Assembly (NCBI RefSeq): GCF_001570565.1
Contig: NZ_BBXE01000031.1
Location: 105,968-169,967, forward strand
DNA: 64,000 nt
Origin: Herbidospora yilanensis
GTDB lineage: Bacteria; Actinomycetota; Actinomycetes; Streptosporangiales; Streptosporangiaceae
Direction: 5' to 3'
Made by a program: the position numbers and the translations under genes. Of the stretch, positions 52,678 through 59,628 are shown piece by piece. Position 1 is the stretch's first letter. Each line of letters opens with the position of its first letter. The notes under the pieces are model-generated. The model was not told the origin of the DNA. It made no database searches and saw only the letters and a list, made by a program, of their open reading frames with translations.

Positions 52678-53505
52678 TCATCCCTTGATGGAGCCGGCGG
52701 TCATGCCGGCCACGATCTTGCGGTTGAAGAAGACGAAGGCCAGCAACGGGGGGATCGTGATCAGCACGATGTCCATGAACAGCAGGTTCCACTGCGTGCT
52801 GTACTGGCTCTGGAAGTTGTAGAGGGTGACCTGCACGGTCGCGTTGTCGTCGCCGGGCAGGAAGTAGAGCGGGTTCACGAAGTCGTTGAAGACCCGCACC
52901 GAACTCGTGAGGACCACCGTGATCGTCACCGGCCGCAGCAGCGGGAAGATCACCCGGAAGAACAGCGACAACCCTCCGCAACCGTCCATCATGGCCGCCT
53001 GGTCGAGCTCGCGGGGGATGGCCGCGATGAACGCGCGGAACAGCAGCATGGCGTAGGCGAGCCCGAAGGCGACTTCGACCAGCACCAACCCGGGCAGGGT
53101 CTTGAACAGGCCGATGGCCTGCAACAACCAGATCGTCGGCACCACGGCCGGGGGGACGATCAGCCCGGTCAGGACGAGGAAGTTCGCGACCGCGCCGACC
53201 CGCCCGGGCCTGCGCTGGAGGACGAAGGCCGCCATCGCCCCCGCGATCACGATGAGCGTCACGGACGCCACCGTGAGGATGATGCTGTTCACGAAGGCAC
53301 GCAGGAGGATGTAGTCGCGCGCCTCGATGACCTCGACGAGGTTCTGCACGATCGGCCAGTTCGTCGGCCAGGCGAAGTCGAGGTCGGCCGACTGCACGTC
53401 GTCCTTGACCGCCGTGAGCACCATGAACGAGAACGGCACCAGGAAGATCACGGTCGCGAGGAGCAGCACCACGCCCTCGGCTCCCGCACGCTTCAGCGAT
53501 CTCAT
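52678..53505 (-). CDS. Carbohydrate ABC transporter permease (MalG type, CUT1)
   Basis: 275 aa, six helices: VVLLLATVIFLVPFSFMVLT at the N-terminus, FVNSIILTVASVTLIVIAGA, the coupling motif IPRELDQAAMMDGCGGLSLF FRVIFPLL (EAA loop). ATG at 53505 overlaps the stop of the MalF-type permease. Partner of that permease; no ATPase gene in the operon, so a shared MsiK-like ATPase elsewhere is likely. Confidence 0.92.
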   Translation of the reverse strand: MRSLKRAGAEGVVLLLATVIFLVPFSFMVLTAVKDDVQSADLDFAWPTNWPIVQNLVEVIEARDYILLRAFVNSIILTVASVTLIVIAGAMAAFVLQRRPGRVGAVANFLVLTGLIVPPAVVPTIWLLQAIGLFKTLPGLVLVEVAFGLAYAMLLFRAFIAAIPRELDQAAMMDGCGGLSLFFRVIFPLLRPVTITVVLTSSVRVFNDFVNPLYFLPGDDNATVQVTLYNFQSQYSTQWNLLFMDIVLITIPPLLAFVFFNRKIVAGMTAGSIKG

Positions 53506-54431
53506 CACGTCACCTGCCGTCTGCCGAGGAAGTGGTTCAGCGGGAGCACCAGCGCCGTCACGATGAGGAACAGCAGCACGTTGCCCGCCGTGGACAGGCC
53601 GAAGAACCCGGCCTGGTACTGCTTGTAGATGATCGACGCGATGACGTCGCTGCTGAACCCGGGGCCGCCGCGGGTCATCGTCCAGACGAACTCGAACGAG
53701 CGCAGCCCGCCGATCAGCGACAGGATGATCACCGAGTAGGTGGCCGGCCAGCTCAGCGGCAGGGTGACGTGCCGGAAGCGGTGCCAGGCGGTGCCGCCGT
53801 CGACGGCGACCGCCTGGTAGTAGTCCTGCGGGATCGACAGGATTCCGGCGATGTAGATGACGGTGGCGAGCCCGACGCCCGCCCATACGTCCACCAGCCC
53901 GACCGACAACAACGCGGTCGTGGCGTCGCCCAGCCAGTCGGGTCCGGAGATACCCACGACCGCCAGCGCCCTGTTCACCAGCCCGGTGTCGGGCCGCAGC
54001 AGCGCGCTGAAGGTGATGCCGACCGCGACCGTGGAGACCAGCACCGGGAAGAACACGACCGCGCGCAGGAAACCGCGCAGGCGCAGCCTGCCGGTGAGCA
54101 GCACCCCCAGCCCCAGGCCGAGCACGACCTTCAGCCCGCTGGTGAGGACCGCGTACACGAGGGTGTTCTGGAAGCCGACGCGGAGGTTCTGCTCCGCCAG
54201 GAAGTCGCGGAAGTTCTCCAGCCCCACGAACGTGCTGTCGAACAGCGTCCACCGGGTGAGCGAGAAGTAGAAGGCCAGCCCCGTCGGCACCAGGAAGATC
54301 AGCAGGAACACCGCCCCGGCCGGGAGGTAGAGCCAGTAGGGGTAGGGCGACCTGTTCCTGGTCAGCGGTCTGGAGCGGCGGCGGGTCCGGGCCGGGCCGG
54401 GCCCCGTGCGGGGCCCGGCTTGCTTGGTCAC
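53505..54431 (-). CDS. Carbohydrate ABC transporter permease (MalF type, CUT1)
   Basis: 308 aa. A basic Pro/Arg-rich cytosolic N-terminus (~30 residues) precedes six helices starting at YWLYLPAGAVFLLIFLVPTG. EAA loop: IPQDYYQAVAVDGGTAWHRF. GTG at 54431 overlaps the binding-protein stop (GTGA). Imports an oligosaccharide or glycoside delivered by the lipoprotein encoded upstream. Confidence 0.92.
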   Translation of the reverse strand: MTKQAGPRTGPGPARTRRRSRPLTRNRSPYPYWLYLPAGAVFLLIFLVPTGLAFYFSLTRWTLFDSTFVGLENFRDFLAEQNLRVGFQNTLVYAVLTSGLKVVLGLGLGVLLTGRLRLRGFLRAVVFFPVLVSTVAVGITFSALLRPDTGLVNRALAVVGISGPDWLGDATTALLSVGLVDVWAGVGLATVIYIAGILSIPQDYYQAVAVDGGTAWHRFRHVTLPLSWPATYSVIILSLIGGLRSFEFVWTMTRGGPGFSSDVIASIIYKQYQAGFFGLSTAGNVLLFLIVTALVLPLNHFLGRRQVT

Positions 54432-55741
54432 CACCCCGCGAGGCCCAACTGCTTGGCCTGCTTCTCGACGTCCTTGTCGTACTGGGCGGCGCCCTCGGCG
54501 GGGGGCGTCAGCCCCGAGCCGACCGCGACGGTGATCTGCTCCAGCGACGGGCCCTTGATGGGCGACAGGAACTCCAGCGCCGGGGAGGTCGCGCTCTGGT
54601 CGATGTACACCTGCAGGTCCTTGGCGACCTGGAGCGCGTCCTCCGGCAGCTTGGAACCCTTGACCCGGTAGGGCCCCGACGGGCGGACCGCGGCGGTGAC
54701 CGCGTCGGTCCCGGCGGGGGAGGCGACGAAGGCGAGGAACTTCTTGGCCGCGTCGAGGTGTTCGGTGGTCTTGGCGATGTAGAGGGCCGCGGGCTCCCAC
54801 ACGGTCGCGCCGTGCTTGGCCGCGTCGGTGCCCGGCAGGCCGAAGAAGCCGACGTCGGTGGCCGTCTGCGGGTAGTTCTCCAGCTGCGCGGGCAACAGGG
54901 TCGTCAACATCGGATAGTGGGCGCCGGTGCCCTCGATGAGCATCTTCAGGCCCTGGTCGAGCACGGCGGAGCCGAAGCCCTTGTTCATGTAGCCCTTGGC
55001 GTGGACGTCGGCCAGGTGCTGGAAGCCGCCGATGGCCGCCGGGGTGGTGGCGAACTTCGCCTTGCCCGCCGTGTAGTCGGCCGCGAAGTTCGGCGTCGCC
55101 GCCCGCACGTTGTAGAAGTCGGACAGGACGAAGAGCTGCGAGGTCCAGGTGTCCTTGAACGTGGAGACGACCGGCGTGATGTTCGCGGCCTTGATCTTCT
55201 CGTTGTTGGCCATGAACTCGTCCCAGGTCTTGGGCACCTGCAGGCCGAGCCGCTCGTAGACCTTGCGGTTGTAGAGGATGCCGCCACCGGCCAGCGTGGT
55301 CGCCGGCACGCCGAACGCCTTGCCGTCCTGGCTGACGACGGGCAGGTAGTCGGGCTGGACGTTGGCCAGGACCGGGTCGCCGGTGAGGTCGACCATGGTC
55401 TGGGCGGGGTTGAGCGCCTGGAGCAGCGAACCGGAGTTGTACCAGAAGACGTCGCTCATCTCGCCGGTGGACAGGCGGGTCTTGATGATGTTGTCGCCCT
55501 CGCTGCCGCCCGGCTGGTTCTCGATTTCGATCTTGATGTTCGGGTTGGCCTTCATGAAGGCGTCGGCCAGTGCCTTTGAGGTGTCGACCGTGGACTGGTC
55601 GCTCCCCGTCAGGAAGGAGAGGGTGACGGAACCGCCGGCCTGCTCGCCGGCCTGCTCGTCGCCGCTCGCGCCGCAGGCGGTCAGGGCCGCTGTCGCGAGG
55701 ACGGCCACAACCGTCCGAAGCGCGGGGGGTGGGGTTTTCAT
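54428..55741 (-). CDS. Extracellular sugar-binding lipoprotein (CUT1)
   Basis: 437 aa. Signal with lipobox LTAC (C23), then a Cys-free Glu/Gly linker and a cluster B binding-protein fold: VTLSFLTGSDQSTVDTSKAL, FMKANPNIKIEIENQPGGSE, LQALNPAQTMVDLTGDPVLA, LQVPKTWDEFMANNEKIKAA, GTDAAKHGATVWEPAALYI. First gene of the operon; start preceded by a LacI-type operator 20 nt away and by a second palindrome further up. Probably binds a rhamnose-containing saccharide; specificity is inferred from the two hydrolases. Confidence 0.93.
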   Translation of the reverse strand: MKTPPPALRTVVAVLATAALTACGASGDEQAGEQAGGSVTLSFLTGSDQSTVDTSKALADAFMKANPNIKIEIENQPGGSEGDNIIKTRLSTGEMSDVFWYNSGSLLQALNPAQTMVDLTGDPVLANVQPDYLPVVSQDGKAFGVPATTLAGGGILYNRKVYERLGLQVPKTWDEFMANNEKIKAANITPVVSTFKDTWTSQLFVLSDFYNVRAATPNFAADYTAGKAKFATTPAAIGGFQHLADVHAKGYMNKGFGSAVLDQGLKMLIEGTGAHYPMLTTLLPAQLENYPQTATDVGFFGLPGTDAAKHGATVWEPAALYIAKTTEHLDAAKKFLAFVASPAGTDAVTAAVRPSGPYRVKGSKLPEDALQVAKDLQVYIDQSATSPALEFLSPIKGPSLEQITVAVGSGLTPPAEGAAQYDKDVEKQAKQLGLAGW

Positions 55742-55760
55742 GGGGGCCCTCCCGGGTGCA

Positions 55761-55774
55761 TTGAATCGTTTTAA
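55761..55774. promoter_or_regulatory. LacI-type operator before the rhamnoside import operon
   Basis: TTGAATCGTTTTAA, 20 nt before the binding-lipoprotein start; 13/14 identical to the complement of the site at 42712-42725. Candidate target of the LacI regulator encoded at the end of the same operon. Confidence 0.6.
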
Positions 55775-55833
55775 TCGACTCCCCGAATGCGGTTAACGTA
55801 GGCGTTACAAAGTTGGGCGTCAAGGTTCGATTG

Positions 55834-55899
55834 GGTAACGGTACCCATCGAACATCCAGCTCAGTGAGCCGTGCACGGATGGTTATGGGTACCGATACC
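55834..55899. promoter_or_regulatory. Paired GGTACC palindromes, second candidate operator
   Basis: GGTAACGGTACCCAT at 55834-55848 and ATGGGTACCGATACC at 55885-55899 are inverted copies (14/15). Each contains the GGTACC palindrome. Two sites ~50 nt apart suggest looping or a second regulator for the sugar operon, or a relic promoter of the decayed hydrolase. Confidence 0.5.
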
Positions 55900-55918
55900 T
55901 GTCATCGGAGCCGGTGCG

Positions 55919-56240
55919 TCAGCGGCCGGCGGCGCGCCTGATGAGGTCGGCCGTCGCGGCGGTCTCGCGGATCCGCGACCCGGCCCGCTGCGCCATGAAC
56001 CGCTGCGCCGCGGCGGGCGGCACCTGGTCGTTCCCGGCGACCAGGTGGTAGGAGGGGATGGTCCGCCACGCCGGCTGCCGGGGAACCTGGTCTGGAGCTG
56101 CGGCGGGGACTCTCCCTCGTCTGGGCGAACGCGGCGACGTACATCAGCGCCTTCGCGGTGTTGGGCGGCGACGATCCCCGCCGTAGGAGTGGGCGGCCAC
56201 GACGATCGGGCCGCTCGGCCTGGCTAGCACGCTCGCCGGG
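55919..56240 (-). pseudogene. Alpha/beta hydrolase remnant with frame breaks
   Basis: Pieces of one alpha/beta hydrolase appear in order but in different frames: LARPSGPIVVAAHSYGG (nucleophile elbow), then NTAKALMYVAAFAQTRES, then WRTIPSYHLVAGNDQVPPAA with QRFMAQRAGS and a normal C-terminus. The stretch between the elbow and NTAKAL is shorter than in intact relatives, and the N-terminal third is missing. At least two indels are needed, so the gene is dead. It lies between the sugar operon promoter and nadE. Confidence 0.7.
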
Positions 56241-56356
56241 TATGACTCCGATCACTTCTTCTGGCCCATGTGCTCGATCGTGTTCTGGGAAATCGGGCTC
56301 GGCTTCCACCATTGGGCCGTCAGCTCACCGCCCCGGGCGAAGGCGGTGAACTGACG

Positions 56357-58105
56357 TCACGACGGCATCTCGCGCCACTTGTTGGTGATCGGCAGGCGGC
56401 GGTCGCGCCCGAAGTTCTTCGGGCTGATCTTCGGGCCCGGCGGATACTGCCGCCGCTTGTACTCGGCGAAGTCGACCAGCCGGATGATGCGCAGCACCAG
56501 CTCGGGATCGTGCCCGGCCGCGATCAGCGCGTCGCGGCCCATGTCCTTCTCGACGTAGTCGTCGAGCAGCCGGTCGAGGACCTCGTAGGGCGGCAGTGAG
56601 TCGGTGTCGCGCTGGTCGGGCCGCAACTCGGCGCTGGGCTCCTTGGTGATCGAGTTCTCCGGGATCGGCGGCGGGTCGGACTGGGTGTTGCGCCACCGCG
56701 ACAACTCCCAGACCAGGGTCTTCGGCACGTCCTTGATCGGCGCGAAGCCGCCCGCCGAGTCGCCGTAGAGGGTCGAGTAGCCCGCCGCCAGCTCGCTCTT
56801 GTTGCCGGTCGTCAGCACCAGGTGGCCGTGCTGGTTCGACAACGACATGAGGAACATGCCGCGGACCCGGGCCTGGAGGTTCTCGGCGGCCAGGCCCGTC
56901 AGCTCGACCTCCTTCTCGAAGGCGGCCACCGTGTCGGCGATGGGCAGGATCCGGGAGTGCAGGCCCTGGCGGCGCACCAGCTCCTCGGCGTCGGCGATCG
57001 AGTGGCCGGAGCTGTAGCGCGAGGGCATCAAGACCACGTGGACCCGGTCGGCCCCGATGGCGTCGGCGGCGATGGTGGCGGTCAGGGCCGAGTCGATGCC
57101 GCCCGACAGGCCCAGGATGACCGAGCGGAAGCCGTTCTTCTCCACGTAGTCGCGCACGCCGAGCACGAGGGCGCCGTAGACCTCGGCGGCGTCGTCGAGG
57201 CGGTCGGCGACGACCGGCTCCCTCGGCTCGAAGCTCACCGGCTCCTCCGAGAGCACGATCCGCTCGACCGTGATCACGGTGCCGTCGCCGGCGTCGAACA
57301 CCGACTCGCCGGGTTCGCCCGACCCCCGGGGGAGGTCGAGGTCGGCGAACAGCAGTTCCTCGGTGAACTGGGCCGCGCGGGCGATCAGCGCGCCGTCGGC
57401 GCCGACCACGAGGGAGTCGCCGTCGAAGACCAGTTCGTCCTGGCCGCCGACCTGGTTGGCGTAGGCGAGGGCGCAGCCGGCCTCACGGGCGCGGCGGGCG
57501 CACAGGTCCCGGCGCACGTCGTCCTTCTCCCGCTCGTACGGCGAGGCGTTCGGCACCACCAGCAGGCCCGCGCCGGCCGCGCCGGCCACCGACACCGGGC
57601 CGCCCTCCTGCCACAGGTCCTCGCAGATCGCCACGGCCACGTCGACGCCGTGGAGGCGGAAGACCGGCAGGCGGTCGCCGCGCACGAAGTAGCGGTATTC
57701 GTCGAAGACGCCGTAGTTGGGCAGGTGGTGCTTGGCCGTGCGCACGACCACCCGGCCCCGGTGGAGCACGGCGGCGGCGTCGAGGGGGGCGCCCTTCGGC
57801 TGGCCCACCCGGGCCACCCGGTCGGCGCGGTCGACGTAGCCGACGACGACCGGGAGGTCGCCGTAACCGGAGTCGGCCAGGCGGCGGGCGCAGCTCTCCA
57901 GGGTCGCGATGGAGGCGTCGACGAAGGAGGCGCGCAGCACCAGGTCCTCGACCGGATAGCCGGTCAGGAACATCTCGGTGAAGACCACCAGGTGGGCGCC
58001 GCCCGCGTGGGCCTTGCCGGTCCATTCGACGAGCCGGTCGGCGTTCCCGGCGAGGTCGCCGACGACGGGATTGGTCTGGGCGAGTGCGATGCGGAGTTGG
58101 GCCAC
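56357..58105 (-). CDS. nadE: Glutamine-dependent NAD+ synthetase
   Basis: 582 aa, two domains. Residues ~1-260: nitrilase-type glutaminase with catalytic Glu in VVFTEMFLTGYP, Lys in RTAKHHLPNY and Cys in AVAICEDLWQEGG. Residues ~305-582: NAD synthetase with ATP P-loop ILGLSGGIDSALTATIAADA, LTTGNKSELAAGYSTLYGD and the C-terminal PKISPKNFGRDRRLPITNKW. It converts deamido-NAD to NAD using glutamine, last step of NAD synthesis. Downstream of the SARP-response regulator by 56 nt in the same direction. Confidence 0.96.
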   Translation of the reverse strand: MAQLRIALAQTNPVVGDLAGNADRLVEWTGKAHAGGAHLVVFTEMFLTGYPVEDLVLRASFVDASIATLESCARRLADSGYGDLPVVVGYVDRADRVARVGQPKGAPLDAAAVLHRGRVVVRTAKHHLPNYGVFDEYRYFVRGDRLPVFRLHGVDVAVAICEDLWQEGGPVSVAGAAGAGLLVVPNASPYEREKDDVRRDLCARRAREAGCALAYANQVGGQDELVFDGDSLVVGADGALIARAAQFTEELLFADLDLPRGSGEPGESVFDAGDGTVITVERIVLSEEPVSFEPREPVVADRLDDAAEVYGALVLGVRDYVEKNGFRSVILGLSGGIDSALTATIAADAIGADRVHVVLMPSRYSSGHSIADAEELVRRQGLHSRILPIADTVAAFEKEVELTGLAAENLQARVRGMFLMSLSNQHGHLVLTTGNKSELAAGYSTLYGDSAGGFAPIKDVPKTLVWELSRWRNTQSDPPPIPENSITKEPSAELRPDQRDTDSLPPYEVLDRLLDDYVEKDMGRDALIAAGHDPELVLRIIRLVDFAEYKRRQYPPGPKISPKNFGRDRRLPITNKWREMPS

Positions 58106-58161
58106 GGGGCCAGCCTACGGGGACGCCGCTATTTTCATCAATGTGACGATAAGCACCCGTG

Positions 58162-59604
58162 TCACGTTCCGGGGCTGACGAGCCCCGACTCGTAGGCGAG
58201 CACGACGAGCTGGGCGCGGTCGATCAGGTCGAGGCGTTTGAGCAGGCCGGTCACCTCGGCCGCGACCTCCGACTCGTCGACGGCCAGGGTGACGGCGATC
58301 TGGCGGTTGGTGAAGCCGCGCGCGATGAGCCGGACCAGGTCGACCTCGGTGTCGCTCAGCCCGCCGGGCGCCGCCGGGTTGTGCCGGCCCGCGAAGGCGG
58401 CGATGAGGTGGGTCGTCACGGCCGGGTCGATCAGCGCGTCGCCCGCCACGGCGGCCCGGATCGCGGCGATGAGCTGCTCGGGCGCCGAGGTCTTCAGCAC
58501 GAAGCCGCTGACCCCGGCGCGCAGCGCCGAGTAGAGGTTGTCGTCGGTGCCGAAGGTGGTCATCATGACCACCTTCGGCGGGTCGGCCTCGGCCAGGATG
58601 CGCCGGGCCGCCGCGAGGCCGTCGAGGCGCGGCATCTGGATGTCCATCAGCACGACGTCGGGCCGGGTCAGGTGGACCTGCTGGATCGCCTGCTCGCCGT
58701 TCTCGGCCTCGGCCACCAGCTCCAGGCCGGGCTCGCTGTCGAGCACCACCTTCAGCCCGGTGCGCACCAGGGCCTGGTCGTCGGCCACGACCACCCGCAG
58801 CACCCCGGCCGACCGGGTCGCGGACCCCGACGCGGGCGGGGTGACCGGCCCGTCGAGGTGGGCGGCCTGCCCGAGGATGTCCTGCTCCAGCCGCTGGAGC
58901 GCGGGGCCCAGATCGAGCCCGAGGTCGTCGCGCAACACGTCGCGGGCCCGGCGCAGCGCGCCGAGCGCGTCGGCCTGGCGGCCGGCCCGGTAGAGGGCCA
59001 GGGCGAGCAGCCGCCAGGCCTCCTCACGCAGCGGGTGGGCGGAGGCGTGCGCCTCCAGGTCGGGGATGAGCGCGGCGCTGCGGCCCAGCCGGACGGCCGC
59101 GTCGGCGCGCCGCTCGACCGCGATCAGCCGCAGGTCGTCGAGCCGCTGCGCCTCGGCCTGGGCCCAGGGCAGGTCGCCGAACTCGGCCAGCGCCGGGCCC
59201 CGCCACAACGCGAGCGCGGTGTCGAGCCGGGTCAGCGTGGCCGTCAGGTCGCCGCCGTCGTCGCGTTTCACCAGGTGTTCGAAGTGCCAGGCGTCGACGT
59301 TCCCGACGTCGGCGCGCAGGGCGTAACCGGGCGGGGCCGAGACGAGCACGCCGGCCTCCTCACGCGGCGCCCGGCCGGGCTCCAGCGCCCGCCGCAGGCG
59401 GGACACGTAGCCCTGGATCGTCGACAGCGCCTGCACGGGCGGACGCCCCGGCCACAACTCGTCGATCAGCGTGGTGACGGGAATGGCCCGCCCGCCCGCC
59501 ACCAGAAGGCGGGCCAGAACGGCCTGCTGCCGCTGACCTCCCAGGTCGAGCGGCCGCCCGTCGGAAATGGCCTGGAACGGCCCCAGGGCCCGAAGTATCA
59601 CCAT
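58162..59604 (-). CDS. SARP (HTH-BTAD) fused to NarL-type response regulator (REC-LuxR HTH)
   Basis: 480 aa with four domains. OmpR-like SARP DNA-binding domain at ~1-78 (LGGQRQQAVLARLLVAGGRA, STIQGYVSRLRRAL); BTAD helical domain at ~104-250 (AWHFEHLV, WRGPALAEFGDLPW, HPLREEAWRLLALALYRAGR, DLGLDLGPALQRLEQDILG); REC at ~268-385 with acidic pair D275/D276, phospho-acceptor D321 in VVLMDIQMPRLDG, T349 and K371; LuxR-type HTH at ~415-475 (LSDTEVDLVRLIARGFTNRQ). Both DNA-binding ends look intact. The upstream neighbour is a histidine kinase (24-nt gap), a natural phosphodonor. SARPs usually activate secondary-metabolite genes; none is in this window. Confidence 0.88.
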   Translation of the reverse strand: MVILRALGPFQAISDGRPLDLGGQRQQAVLARLLVAGGRAIPVTTLIDELWPGRPPVQALSTIQGYVSRLRRALEPGRAPREEAGVLVSAPPGYALRADVGNVDAWHFEHLVKRDDGGDLTATLTRLDTALALWRGPALAEFGDLPWAQAEAQRLDDLRLIAVERRADAAVRLGRSAALIPDLEAHASAHPLREEAWRLLALALYRAGRQADALGALRRARDVLRDDLGLDLGPALQRLEQDILGQAAHLDGPVTPPASGSATRSAGVLRVVVADDQALVRTGLKVVLDSEPGLELVAEAENGEQAIQQVHLTRPDVVLMDIQMPRLDGLAAARRILAEADPPKVVMMTTFGTDDNLYSALRAGVSGFVLKTSAPEQLIAAIRAAVAGDALIDPAVTTHLIAAFAGRHNPAAPGGLSDTEVDLVRLIARGFTNRQIAVTLAVDESEVAAEVTGLLKRLDLIDRAQLVVLAYESGLVSPGT

Positions 59605-59628
59605 GGTTCTGGTAAGCGTAGAGCAACG

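Noticed and set aside
53505..55823. One very long minus-strand frame covering binding protein and permease
   Set aside because: Its N-terminal two thirds is out of frame with the binding lipoprotein; only the part from GTG 54431 is the permease.
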